The notes under the pieces are model-generated. The model was not told the DNA's origin and made no database searches. It saw only the letters and a program-made list of their open reading frames with translations. A program made the translations under genes and the position numbers. A DNA stretch of 64,000 nt from Sphingobium cupriresistens. Lineage in GTDB: Bacteria; Pseudomonadota; Alphaproteobacteria; Sphingomonadales; Sphingomonadaceae. The number at the start of each line of letters is the position of its first letter. Position 1 is the first letter of the stretch. Positions 1 through 7,679 of this stretch are shown here, piece by piece. Location of the stretch: assembly GCF_004152865.1 (NCBI RefSeq), contig NZ_SEOO01000018.1:1-64000 (forward strand), in the 5' to 3' direction.

Positions 1-1
1 C

Positions 2-199
2 CGGTCGTTCTCGCCGCCCACCCCCGCCTCGGGGGAGCCATGGGGTTTTTGGGCAGTGCTGGAGGCACCGATGGTTTTCACCTTCCAACCGCCATTTTTC
101 GCTGGACTGTCAGGATATATTGCCGAACTCATCCCCGCGATGCTGACGGCTTTTCTCGAAAGCGATCGCGGGTTCGCGCGTTCGCGGATTAGATCATGA
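2..199 (+). CDS. 3' end of an unknown gene cut by the window edge
   Basis: A reading frame is open from base 2 to a TGA at 197-199, giving about 65 residues with no start inside the window. Its stop overlaps the ATG of the next gene in an ATGA arrangement, the coupling used throughout this window, which is the main reason to prefer this frame over the other open frame ending at 190-192. I do not recognise the protein; the visible part has a hydrophobic middle (around FTFQPPFFAGLSGYIAEL) and a basic tail. It may belong to the same mobile region as the following HTH gene. Confidence 0.35.
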   Translation, partial: RSFSPPTPASGEPWGFWAVLEAPMVFTFQPPFFAGLSGYIAELIPAMLTAFLESDRGFARSRIRS

Positions 200-432
200 C
201 CCGCGGGCTGAGCGACAGCGAGCGTCGGAAGCAAGCGCTCGAGGCGATAGCCGAGCAGGATGCACTGCCGATGGAACCGCTCACCGTGCGGATCAAGACG
301 GCGGTCAAGTTGACGGGTATCGGCCGTTCGACCCTCTATGAGCTTATCCAATCCGGCGAGATCGAAACTGTCAAGATCGGGCGATCCACGTTCATCCCCT
401 ACCGATGCATCAAGCGATTGGTCGAGCGCTAG
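196..432 (+). CDS. Excisionase/AlpA-like helix-turn-helix DNA-binding protein
   Basis: This 78-residue protein has a charged N-terminal third followed by a MerR/excisionase-type helix-turn-helix, visible as the stretch VKLTGIGRSTLYELIQSGEIETVKIGRSTFIP (residues about 36-67, given here as two halves: VKLTGIGRSTLYELIQS and GEIETVKIGRSTFIP). Small proteins of this kind act as recombination directionality factors or regulators in phages, integrative elements and plasmids. Its start overlaps the upstream stop by ATGA. Its 3' end overlaps the convergent AbiEi-like gene by four bases. The context (toxin-antitoxin genes and a broken integrase within 3 kb) supports a mobile-element origin; the exact DNA target is unknown. 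Confidence 0.7.
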   Translation: MTRGLSDSERRKQALEAIAEQDALPMEPLTVRIKTAVKLTGIGRSTLYELIQSGEIETVKIGRSTFIPYRCIKRLVER

Positions 433-1043
433 CAGGTGAGAGCTTCGAGATAAGGCCGCATGATACGCCATGCGCCGCCGGCGATGGCCGCTTGCGCGAT
501 CACGCCCGGGGTCGCTCTTCGCTGGGCAAGGGCCGCGCGCAGCCCCTCCACCGCAATGGAGCGTTCGACCAGCCTGGAGTTTCGAAACAGATCGGCGAGC
601 GTTTTCGGAACCGAGTAGACCGGGACGCTGACGCCCGAGATCATGTGATGTTCGACGCCTTGATGGAGATATTTCTCGCTGAGCCGGATAATCCGCGTGG
701 GAGGATAGAAAGCGACGGGTGACCAGTCTCCGCGGCCGATCGCAAGCCACACTCTGCGCGGCATCTGGTCGGTGAGTTCGTGGAATGCGAGCGCCGAAAC
801 CATGGCGATCACGCCCTTCGGGATTTTCTTCGCGGTCTCCGCGAGTGTGCGCGCGGCATCAATCGGTGCGTCCGGGTGCTGGTAGAGTCCACGCGCTACA
901 CGCTCGATCTCGCCGGCCTTCACCGCGCGTGCAATCGTTTCCGAGGCTATCCCGGCGTTGCGAAGCTCTCGAGCACGCAGAAGAACACTGCGTTGCAGTA
1001 GGCTGGTCAGGCAATCACGCTGGCTTGCGGGGTTAGTGGTCAT
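429..1043 (-). CDS. AbiEi-like antitoxin-domain protein without a partner
   Basis: The 204-residue product carries an N-terminal winged-helix region (ARELRNAGIASETIARAVKAG then EIERVARGLYQHPD) typical of the AbiEi antitoxin/transcriptional regulator domain of type IV systems, followed by the family C-terminal part with a VPKTLADLFR motif. I chose the ATG at 1043 rather than one 18 codons upstream because GAGGA lies 8 bases before it. AbiEi normally represses its own operon and neutralises the nucleotidyltransferase AbiEii, but no AbiEii gene is present: the gene downstream runs towards it and overlaps its end. It may therefore be an orphan regulator, or the remnant of a broken system. Confidence 0.75.
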   Translation of the reverse strand: MTTNPASQRDCLTSLLQRSVLLRARELRNAGIASETIARAVKAGEIERVARGLYQHPDAPIDAARTLAETAKKIPKGVIAMVSALAFHELTDQMPRRVWLAIGRGDWSPVAFYPPTRIIRLSEKYLHQGVEHHMISGVSVPVYSVPKTLADLFRNSRLVERSIAVEGLRAALAQRRATPGVIAQAAIAGGAWRIMRPYLEALTC

Positions 1044-1129
1044 GTGACAAATCCTCGGATTATAATAAATTACGTCATAGGTTTTGTCACGTGGCATTTT
1101 CCGAGCTGATTTCGTAGAGTTGCTAGGAA

Positions 1130-1243
1130 ATTCCCGATCGGGAATAATTCAGCCCTTCGAAGATCCGGTCATCAGATAATTTCCCGATCGGGAATAATCG
1201 CCTTGTTTAGGCGGGTCGGATGATTTATGTTCCCGCTCGGGAA
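1130..1243. promoter_or_regulatory. Three operator-like palindromes upstream of hipBA
   Basis: The palindrome TTCCCGATCGGGAA occurs at 1131-1144 (extended to 16 bp at 1130-1145) and again at 1181-1194, and a one-base variant TTCCCGCTCGGGAA lies at 1230-1243. Spacings are 50 and 49 bases, close to a whole number of helical turns (about five), so dimers would sit on the same face of the DNA. The third copy ends one base before the chosen hipB start codon. HipB proteins are known to autoregulate by binding several spaced palindromes, so these are read as HipB operators. Confidence 0.85.
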
Positions 1244-1244
1244 T

Positions 1245-1457
1245 ATGGATAGCAACGCACTTGGCAGGATCGTTCGGGAAGAACGCAAGGCGCAAGGGTT
1301 GCGGCAGCAAGAGCTCGCCGCAGCCTGCGGTGTCGGAGTGCGCTTCATCGTCGATCTGGAGGCAGGCAAGCCGACGCTGCAATTGGGCAAGGCATTGCAG
1401 GTTCTTGCGACCCTCGGCTGCGATGTTTCCATTGCAACGCCGGCACGCATCAAATGA
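1245..1457 (+). CDS. hipB: HipB-type antitoxin, Xre-family HTH
   Basis: This 70-residue protein is essentially one Xre-type helix-turn-helix (ALGRIVREERKAQGLRQQEL, then AAACGVGVRFIVDLEAGKP), the DNA-binding fold of HipB antitoxins, which dimerise, bind the operator palindromes and hold HipA. An earlier in-frame ATG at 1227 would place the third palindrome inside the coding sequence; the ATG at 1245 matches the usual family N-terminus and directly follows that palindrome. Neither start has a strong ribosome binding site. The stop overlaps the hipA start (ATGA, 1454-1457), giving the usual antitoxin-first operon. Confidence 0.88.
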   Translation: MDSNALGRIVREERKAQGLRQQELAAACGVGVRFIVDLEAGKPTLQLGKALQVLATLGCDVSIATPARIK

Positions 1458-2707
1458 GCAAGCAGCTTTCCATATGGTGGGGCGGTAAGGTCGCCGGATT
1501 CCTGCACCTCAACGACTATGGCGACATGGGGTTCAGCTACGCATCCGAATGGCTCGAAGAGGCCGACGCGCCAGCGCTGTCTTTCTCGTTGCCAAAGCAG
1601 GTGGAGCCGTTTGGCAGACGGGTATGTCATTCCTTCTTCGGCGGTATCCTGCCGGAAGAGGGGCAGCGTAGCGCGATCGCCAGGGCATTAGGCATTTCGG
1701 CCGGAAATGAATTCCAGTTGCTGGAGCATCTCGGCGGCGAAGTCGCCGGCGCACTGATGCTGTTGCCGGAAGGTCAGCTTCCATCAGCACCTGCGAGCGG
1801 AGCGCCTGACATTCTTGATGATGAGCATTTGCTGAAATTACTGCAGCATCTGCCGATGAGACCCATGCTCGCCGGTGAAGGCGGCCTGCGCCTATCCCTG
1901 GCGGGCGCGCAGTCCAAGCTGCCCGTCCTGCTGATCGACGATCATATCGCGCTCCCGGCACCGGGGCAGCCCACCAGCCATATTCTCAAGCCACCGATCG
2001 CGCGGTTCGAGCAGACGACCGAGAACGAATGTTACTGCATGACCTTGGCCCGAGAGATCGGGCTGGACGTGGCGTCGGTCACCATGCGGAGGGTCCGGGA
2101 TCAACCCTTCCTGCTGATCGAGCGTTACGACCGAACTCGGGACGCCGACGGCCGATTGGTTCGCCTTCATCAGGAGGATTTTGCCCAGGCGTTGGGCGTC
2201 CCGTCACAGCGCAAATATGCCAGCGAAGGCGGTCCTACGTTCAAGGACAGCTTCGCCCTGCTACGCCAGGCCGCCACCCGCCCCGCGCGCGACATATTGA
2301 AGCTGGCGGATGCGGCCATCTTCAATCTGATCATCGGCAATGCCGATGCGCACGCTAAGAATTTCAGCCTGCTGTACATCGATGGGGCAATCCGGCTTGC
2401 GCCGCTCTATGACCTACTTTCCACGGTCGCCTATCGCGATCTGTCGCCCAAGCTGGCGATGAAAATTGCGAAGAAGGCAACGCTGGAAGAGATCGAGTCG
2501 CGCCACTGGGATCAGTTCGCGGAGGACGTCAATATTGGTGCCCCTTATCTCCGGCGTCGCATACGGCAGTTGTGCGAAGCGACCTTGGCGCAATTGGACG
2601 CGCCCGACAGCAGCCTGAAACAGAGGCTGCCAGGCAGTGAGAACTTTGCCAGGTTTGCCGATCTGATTGCCGATCGGGCCAGGCGCTTGCTCATCAAGGC
2701 GGGATGA
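1454..2707 (+). CDS. hipA: HipA-type serine/threonine kinase toxin
   Basis: The 417-residue protein matches HipA over its length (E. coli HipA has 440 residues). HipA phosphorylates an aminoacyl-tRNA synthetase (GltX in E. coli), halting translation and promoting persistence. Visible motifs are the glycine-rich loop LSLAGAQSK with Ser148 at the position of the autophosphorylated Ser150 of E. coli, the ENECYCMTLA helix, ERYDR, the catalytic loop GNADAHAKN (Asp298) and the metal-binding PLYDLLS (Asp320). All catalytic residues are present, so the toxin looks intact. No ribosome binding site is seen; translation is probably coupled to hipB. The exact target in this host cannot be read from sequence. 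Confidence 0.92.
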   Translation: MSKQLSIWWGGKVAGFLHLNDYGDMGFSYASEWLEEADAPALSFSLPKQVEPFGRRVCHSFFGGILPEEGQRSAIARALGISAGNEFQLLEHLGGEVAGALMLLPEGQLPSAPASGAPDILDDEHLLKLLQHLPMRPMLAGEGGLRLSLAGAQSKLPVLLIDDHIALPAPGQPTSHILKPPIARFEQTTENECYCMTLAREIGLDVASVTMRRVRDQPFLLIERYDRTRDADGRLVRLHQEDFAQALGVPSQRKYASEGGPTFKDSFALLRQAATRPARDILKLADAAIFNLIIGNADAHAKNFSLLYIDGAIRLAPLYDLLSTVAYRDLSPKLAMKIAKKATLEEIESRHWDQFAEDVNIGAPYLRRRIRQLCEATLAQLDAPDSSLKQRLPGSENFARFADLIADRARRLLIKAG

Positions 2708-2755
2708 CCCGGCCGGCCCCTGGGCTTGGGTCGAGTTGTCTGGGACGTTCGGATT

Positions 2756-2793
2756 TTAGGTTATCGTGCTGCGCGGAAATTAGGTTTTCGTGC
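2756..2793. repeat. Direct repeat resembling an IS21-type terminus remnant
   Basis: TTAGGTTATCGTGC (2756-2769) and TTAGGTTTTCGTGC (2780-2793) are 14-base direct repeats with one mismatch and a 24-base period. Multiple short repeats of the TTATCGTGCTGCGC type are familiar at ends of IS21-family elements. No transposase gene is present nearby, so if this is an IS end it is only a scar. The family assignment is from memory and weak. Confidence 0.3.
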
Positions 2794-2850
2794 CGATCAA
2801 CGCCTGGAGCGAATCACGCCGCTGACGGACTCAATTTCGCGCTTGAACAT

Positions 2851-2981
2851 GCGCCGAGGGACTCGAACCTCCGAAGCAAAAAGTCCCAGGGTATCGATTA
2901 TGGTATAGATCGATGGCGTCCACAGTAAGATACTGAATTATAGAGATAAATATTGCGTTTTCGAGTCCTCTTCTGGCACCA
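2851..2981. other. Two tRNA-3'-end-like sequences, possible attachment-site remnant
   Basis: On the + strand, 2958-2981 contains TTCGAGT followed by a segment ending in TGGCACCA, as at the T-loop and CCA end of a tRNA (most like a tRNA-Leu or similar), but the 5' half of the T-stem does not pair and one base is missing. On the - strand, 2874-2851 reads GGAGGTTCGAGTCCCTC, a second T-arm-like sequence. Neither folds into a full tRNA. Integrases commonly use tRNA 3' ends as attachment sites, and an integrase remnant starts about 160 bases downstream, so an old att junction is the simplest explanation. Confidence 0.4.
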
Positions 2982-3040
2982 GTTCCCCAATATCGTTCGA
3001 AATGCGAGGAGATCGTAGGTCAGACGACCTCCGACGCGCA

Positions 3041-3064
3041 TTTGCTACACACTTTTGCTACACA
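3041..3064. repeat. Tandem 11-base repeat upstream of the integrase remnant
   Basis: TTTGCTACACA occurs at 3041-3051 and 3054-3064, a 13-base period, with degenerate relatives (for example CTGCCACACAA) near 3134-3145. Such repeats next to an integrase could be arm-type binding sites. The rest of 2708-3140 contains no supportable gene. Confidence 0.45.
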
Positions 3065-3143
3065 ATCTGCGCGGCAATCGTCCCGAAACCCTCGGAAAAC
3101 CGCCAGTGATCGTCGAAGTGGCTGTTACACAAATCTGCCACAC

Positions 3144-3840
3144 AATACGCCTGCCGGGCTGTGTCTGCGCGGCACACAGCTCTACTATCGTCGCCGCGTT
3201 CCGCGTGATGCTCGCGACCTGATCGGTCGCACGCAGATATGGCGTTCGCTTCGGACGGATAGTCTCAAAGTCGCCTGCGCCGGTCGCCGGTGGCGATGGC
3301 GCGGATCGACGCTGAGATCGAGCACAGTCGTTGGATGGCGGGCCTCCCTCATGATCAGACGCTTTTCGAACCGTCACTTAACGATGCGGTGGCAAGGCGG
3401 CCGACGATCCGTGAAGCAGCCCCTATCGAACAGGAGGTGACGACACCTCCCGTCCAGCCTTCCAGCCTGACCTTTGGCGATGCCTATGAGCGTTATCTCG
3501 CCGATCCGACACAGGCACGGTCGGCGCGAACGCGCGAATCATATGAGACAAGCCGTAAGCTCGCTATGTCGGTGATTGTATAGGATGCTCCGATGCACAC
3601 GCGCGCGCTCACTGTCGCGACTATATCGATATGCTACGGTTCATGCCGCGCAATGCCGTCAAGCGCTTCCCGAAACTCACCGCACGCCAAGCCGCCGACC
3701 GGGCTCGCAAGCGCGGCGAAATCCACGCCACGGGACATGCTGCGCTCATGGGAATTTTGGATGCCGTTTTAAGGCCCGCCTCGAAGGCCCTCGCCTGTTA
3801 CGACAAAGGCGGCCTCCAGTTCGCGGGAGCACGCTGCTGA
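3144..3840 (+). pseudogene. Tyrosine-type integrase remnant, frameshifted and missing the catalytic domain
   Basis: Pieces of a phage/ICE integrase are spread over different reading frames in order. The first (about 3144-3280) has the N-terminal motif GTQLYYRRRVPRDARDLIG followed by IWRSLRT. The second (3285-3577) has the core-binding segment LTFGDAYERYLADPTQARSA then RTRESYETSRK. The third (about 3603-3725) has HCRDYIDMLRFMPRNAVKRF then PKLTARQAADRARKRGEI. At least two or three frameshifts separate them, and after about 3730 similarity ends; the R-H-R-Y catalytic domain is absent. The gene abuts the 3' end of prfC and marks the boundary between the accessory edge and the backbone. It cannot encode an active recombinase. 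Confidence 0.75.
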
Positions 3841-5418
3841 TTACCGTTCCTTGGTCGCGCTGAATTTCACCTTGGGGTGGCGTTCCTGCTGGTAGCCGAT
3901 GTCCCAGGCGCTGCGGGCCATGAAGACGAGGGCGCCGTCGCGGTCCTTGGCCATGTTGCTGACATTATGGCCGACCAGTTCCTTGATCGCCGCATCGTCG
4001 CCGCTGATCCAGCGGGCGGTGTCGAAGGGCGACTGTTCAAGGCCTGCGGCGACCTTATATTCGGCCTCCAGGCGTGAGATCAGCACTTCGAGCTGGAGCT
4101 GACCGACGACGCCGACGATCCAGTTGCTGCCGATTTCGGGATAGAAGACCTGGATCACGCCCTCTTCGGACAGGTCGTCCAGCGCCTTGCGCAACTGCTT
4201 GGTCTTGGTCGGGTCTTTGAGTTGCACGCGGCGCAGGATTTCCGGCGCGAAATTGGGCAGGCCGGTGAAGCGCAGGCCGGGCTTTTCGGACAGGGTATCG
4301 CCCACGCGCAGCGCGCCATGATTGGGGATGCCGATGATGTCGCCGGGGAACGCCTCGTCGGCCAGTTCGCGGTCCTGCGCGAAGAAGAGGATTGGCGAGT
4401 GGACCGCAAGCGGCTTGCCCGATCCGCTGGGCGTCAGCTTCATGCCGCGTTTGAACTTGCCGGAGACGAGGCGCATGAAGGCGATGCGGTCGCGGTGCAT
4501 CGGGTCCATATTGGCCTGCACCTTGAAGATGAAGCCGGTGACTTCGCTGTTTTCCGGCTCGATCGCGGCCGGTTCGGCGGGCTGGGCGCGGGGCGGCGGG
4601 GCGTGCTGGCCGAGCGCGTCGATCAGTTCGGTGACGCCGAACAATTTGAGCGCCGACCCGAAATAGACCGGGGTCAGGTCGCCTGCGCGATAGCGGTCGA
4701 GATCGAAATGGGCATAGCCGCCCTGCGCCAGTTCGGCTTCCTCGCGCAGTTTTTCCAGCGCATGGGGGGTGAGGAAATCGGCCAGTTTCGGGTCGTCCAG
4801 GCCGGTGAACTGGTGTCGGGTGCCGTCAAATTCTTTGGACGGGCCGGTGGGCTGCATCAGGCGGTTGGTGGCGAAGTCGTAGATACCTTCGAACTCGCCG
4901 CCCATGCCGGCGGGCCAGCTCATCGGGCACACGTCGAGCTGCAACTGGTCGGCGACCTCGTCCAGCAGGCCGAAGGTTTCGCGGCCTTCGCGATCGACCT
5001 TGTTGACGAAGGTGATGATGGGGACGTTGCGCAGGCGGCAGACTTCGAACAGCTTGCGGGTTTGCGGCTCGATCCCCTTGGCCGCGTCGATCACCATGAC
5101 GGCGGAATCGACGGCGGTCAGGGTGCGATAGGTGTCTTCGCTGAAATCTTCATGGCCCGGCGTGTCGAGCAGGTTGAAGGTGATCGTCTCCCCATCGCGG
5201 GTCCGTTCGAACGTCATGACCGAGGAGGTGACGCTAATGCCGCGCTGCTGCTCGATCTTCATCCAGTCGGATCTGGCGCGGCGGTTTTGTCCGCGCGCCT
5301 TGACCTCACCGGCGAGGTGGATCGCGCCGCCTTCCAGCAGCAGCTTTTCGGTCAGCGTGGTCTTGCCCGCGTCGGGGTGGGAAATGATCGCGAAGGTGCG
5401 GCGGGATGGGATGGTCAT
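3841..5418 (-). CDS. prfC: Peptide chain release factor 3
   Basis: RF3 is the translational GTPase that recycles RF1/RF2 from the ribosome after termination. The 525-residue product (E. coli 529) shows the G1 loop SHPDAGKTT (residues 13-21), the G3 motif DTPGHEDFSEDT, the G4 motif NKVD, and the RF3 C-terminal region. The ATG at 5418 has AAGAG nine bases upstream and gives the family N-terminus MTIPSRRTFAIISHP. A start 18 codons earlier would add PFDKLRANG-type residues that are merely the translation of an intergenic palindrome and should not be used. It stands alone, convergent with the integrase remnant. Confidence 0.96.
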   Translation of the reverse strand: MTIPSRRTFAIISHPDAGKTTLTEKLLLEGGAIHLAGEVKARGQNRRARSDWMKIEQQRGISVTSSVMTFERTRDGETITFNLLDTPGHEDFSEDTYRTLTAVDSAVMVIDAAKGIEPQTRKLFEVCRLRNVPIITFVNKVDREGRETFGLLDEVADQLQLDVCPMSWPAGMGGEFEGIYDFATNRLMQPTGPSKEFDGTRHQFTGLDDPKLADFLTPHALEKLREEAELAQGGYAHFDLDRYRAGDLTPVYFGSALKLFGVTELIDALGQHAPPPRAQPAEPAAIEPENSEVTGFIFKVQANMDPMHRDRIAFMRLVSGKFKRGMKLTPSGSGKPLAVHSPILFFAQDRELADEAFPGDIIGIPNHGALRVGDTLSEKPGLRFTGLPNFAPEILRRVQLKDPTKTKQLRKALDDLSEEGVIQVFYPEIGSNWIVGVVGQLQLEVLISRLEAEYKVAAGLEQSPFDTARWISGDDAAIKELVGHNVSNMAKDRDGALVFMARSAWDIGYQQERHPKVKFSATKER

Positions 5419-5440
5419 GGTCAACGGCTCTTGAAAACAT

Positions 5441-5520
5441 CCGTTCGCCCTGAGCTTGTCGAAGGGCTGCACTTTTCTTCGGAGAAAAGGACAGGGCTTC
5501 GACAGGCTCAGCCCGAACGG
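5441..5520. repeat. Intergenic palindrome, CCGTTCG...TGTCGAAG family (copy 1)
   Basis: The arms CCGTTCGCCCTGAGCTTGTC (from 5441) and its imperfect complement ending in CAGCCCGAACGG at 5520 flank a small hairpin centre. The same element recurs at 8185-8284 and 12691-12759. It lies between prfC and the aldose epimerase-like gene and may serve as a structured RNA end, but no T-run follows. Confidence 0.85.
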
Positions 5521-5539
5521 AATCTTTTGAAGGCGCCCG

Positions 5540-6430
5540 TTACACGTCCACCAGCGTCACGTCCATGCGGAAGGATCGGTGGTCGCCCGGCAGCAGCGCC
5601 ATGATGCCCTGCTTGTCCCAGACGTCGCCGGTAAAGCCCACCAGATCGGCCATGCCGGCCCAGGGCTCGACGCACAGATAATGCGCGCCGGGCTTTTGCC
5701 AGAGTCCGAGCCAGGGGGTGTCGGGGAAATCGATCTTCAGATGCGGTTGGCCCGGCACACCCCAGGTCAGCGAGCGGCTGGCGAGATCGTCCCAGATCAG
5801 GGCGTCGCCGTCGAACAGGGCGTAGGTGGGGACGAGCGTGTCGCCGTCCACCGGGGAGGGGAAGGGTTCGCGGGCGATCAGGCCGGGTTCGCTGCCGACC
5901 TTGCGGATCGGGGCGGGTTCGGGCGCTTCGAAGAGGATGCGATGATCCTCGACTGTGCCGCCATAGGGAAGCGGCCAGGCGAAGGCGGGATGATAGCCGA
6001 AGCTGAAGGGCATGGCCGTTTCGCTCCGGTTGGTGACGGTGGCGGTCATGCGCAGGGTTGCGCCTTCGCACGCGAAGGCCATGTCGAGGCGGAAGTCGAA
6101 GGGATAGACGGCGCGCGTCTCATGGTCCGCCTCCAGCCGCAGCAGCAGGTGATTATCGTCCTGTTCGATGGGCAGGAAGACGCTGCGGCGGGCGAAGCCG
6201 TGCTGGGGCATGGGATAGTCCTGGCCGTCCAGTCGATAGACGTCTCCGCGCGACCGGCCGACGAAGGGGAAGAGCAGCGGCGCATGGCCGGTCCACCAGC
6301 GAGGATCGGCGTTTGTCATCATCTCGCGCCCGGCAGCGTCCTGCAAAGACCAGAGTTCCGCGCCGATCGGATCGATGGCGGCGGACAGGGTGGACGAGGC
6401 GATGGTGAGGCGCGCGTCGGATCGGGACAA
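5540..6430 (-). CDS. Aldose 1-epimerase (mutarotase) family protein
   Basis: The 296-residue protein belongs to the galactose mutarotase-like superfamily, which interconverts alpha and beta anomers of sugars. Visible family features are HAPLLFPFVGRSRGD, QHGFARR (with the conserved His), SFGYHPAF and the C-terminal CVEPWAGMADL. I chose a TTG start at 6430 because AGGAG lies seven bases upstream and the protein then begins like relatives (SRSDARLTIASSTLSA); upstream ATG codons lack such a site and would add a basic, non-family extension. Substrate is unknown; this subgroup is close to LacX/YihR-like epimerases. Confidence 0.85.
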   Translation of the reverse strand: MSRSDARLTIASSTLSAAIDPIGAELWSLQDAAGREMMTNADPRWWTGHAPLLFPFVGRSRGDVYRLDGQDYPMPQHGFARRSVFLPIEQDDNHLLLRLEADHETRAVYPFDFRLDMAFACEGATLRMTATVTNRSETAMPFSFGYHPAFAWPLPYGGTVEDHRILFEAPEPAPIRKVGSEPGLIAREPFPSPVDGDTLVPTYALFDGDALIWDDLASRSLTWGVPGQPHLKIDFPDTPWLGLWQKPGAHYLCVEPWAGMADLVGFTGDVWDKQGIMALLPGDHRSFRMDVTLVDV

Positions 6431-6554
6431 GACATATCTCCTGCGGGATGGAGCGTGCCGCATAGCGCGGGGGGTGCGCCTTGTCTTGCGCCACAATCGT
6501 TTCGGCCCGGAACCGACCTGTCCGTCGCTGGTTTGATGGGCCGGGAGGACTATC

Positions 6555-7091
6555 ATGCAATTTACGACGACCGCCATTGCCCTGATGTTGATGCTGCCGG
6601 GTGCGGCGCTGGCTCAGGAGGCACCCAAGCCGGATCAGACCAAGCCGGATCAGACCAAGCAGGAGCCGGAAAAGCGCCGTGACGGGACGCTGGACAAGGC
6701 CGGTACCATCGCGACGCAACCGGCGCGCGACATTGGGTTGGACAAGGACGAGATTCCGCCCGTTTTGCTCAAGGCGGTGGACAATCCCTATGCTGCGCCG
6801 CCTTCGCGGACCTGCAAGGGGCTGAAAGCCTCTCTGGCCGAACTCAACGCCGTGCTGGGCGAGGATTTTACCATCGGCGCGAAGGCGAACGAGAATCGCA
6901 CCGGCAAGATCGCCGAGGCGGTCGGCAAGACGATCGTCAATTCGCTCATCCCCTTCCGCGGGCTGGTGCGCGAGATCAGCGGCGCCGCCCCGGCCGAGCG
7001 GCGGTTGCAGGCCGCGGTGACGGCGGGCGTCGCGCGGCGCGGCTATCTGCGCGGCTATGCGGCGGCCAAGGGATGCAAGGTCACGAACTGA
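6555..7091 (+). CDS. Exported protein of unknown function with a KPDQT repeat
   Basis: The 178-residue product has a clear signal peptide (MQFTTTAIALMLMLPGAALA) with an Ala-X-Ala site before QEAP. The mature part starts with a charged, Pro/Lys-rich linker containing a perfect 15-base tandem duplication (6627-6641 and 6642-6656) that encodes KPDQT twice. The rest is a mixed domain with DKDEIPPVLLKAVDNPYA and two cysteines (SRTCKGL and AAKGCK), which could form one disulfide in the periplasm. I do not recognise the family. It is divergent from the epimerase gene. Confidence 0.7.
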   Translation: MQFTTTAIALMLMLPGAALAQEAPKPDQTKPDQTKQEPEKRRDGTLDKAGTIATQPARDIGLDKDEIPPVLLKAVDNPYAAPPSRTCKGLKASLAELNAVLGEDFTIGAKANENRTGKIAEAVGKTIVNSLIPFRGLVREISGAAPAERRLQAAVTAGVARRGYLRGYAAAKGCKVTN

Positions 7092-7122
7092 CGGGTGCGG
7101 TGGACAGATAAGATAGAGGATG

Positions 7123-7180
7123 CCTGTCCCCGCCTGCGCGGGAACAGGTTGCGCCATGATGCAAAGCGGGTTCCGCTTTT
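7123..7180. repeat. Two hairpins after the exported protein gene
   Basis: 7123-7148 is a hairpin built on CCCGCCTGCGCGGG, the most frequent intergenic palindrome type of this window. 7163-7179 is a second hairpin, AAAGCGG-GTT-CCGCTTT, followed by a single extra T at 7180, and could serve as a weak terminator for the gene ending at 7091. Confidence 0.6.
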
Positions 7181-7204
7181 ACCATTTGCCCCTATATGGC
7201 GGGC

Positions 7205-7621
7205 ATGACCGACCAGCCCAATCTCGCCGATCTTCAGGAAGAATATGAATTTCTCGATGTGGACGACCGTTATCGGTTGCTGATCGATCTGGGGCGCGGG
7301 CTGGAGGACATGCCCGATGCGCTCAAGACCGACGCGACTTTGGTGCGGGGCTGTTCGGCGGCGGTGTGGGTCTATCCTACGGTCCTGGATGATGGTCGGC
7401 TACATTTCCTGGCGGACAGCAATGCCGCGATTACCAAGGGGATTATTGCGCTGGTGCTGCTGACCGTTCAGGATCGCGCGCCCGGCGACATCAGCGCGTC
7501 CGATATCGAGGGCGCACTGGCGCCGTTCGACCTCAAGAACCAGCTCAGTTCCAACCGGACCCAGGGTATTCCCAACATGATCGCCCTGATCCGCGACACG
7601 GCGGCGCGTTACGCCGCATAG
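7205..7621 (+). CDS. sufE: SufE family cysteine desulfurase activator
   Basis: SufE accepts the persulfide sulfur from SufS and passes it to the SufBCD scaffold. The 138-residue protein shows the SufE pattern, with the sulfur-accepting cysteine in VRGCSAAVWV (Cys50), DDRYRLLIDLGR near the N-terminus and NRTQGIPNM near the C-terminus. I use the ATG at 7205; one at 7196 adds three residues and neither start has a clear ribosome binding site. The gene lies about 5 kb before the suf operon and apart from it, so its expression may be controlled separately. Confidence 0.9.
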   Translation: MTDQPNLADLQEEYEFLDVDDRYRLLIDLGRGLEDMPDALKTDATLVRGCSAAVWVYPTVLDDGRLHFLADSNAAITKGIIALVLLTVQDRAPGDISASDIEGALAPFDLKNQLSSNRTQGIPNMIALIRDTAARYAA

Positions 7622-7679
7622 GAAACTCCCGGCGGGTTGAAACATTGTCCTTCCGTAACTGTATGGAAGGAAAACGGCG

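Noticed and set aside
2849..2985. Possible full tRNA gene
   Set aside because: T-loop-like sequences are present in both orientations but no acceptor, D or anticodon arms can be formed.
4222..5604. 460-residue open frame on the + strand
   Set aside because: It is antisense to prfC, whose motifs are complete; long antisense frames are expected at this GC content.
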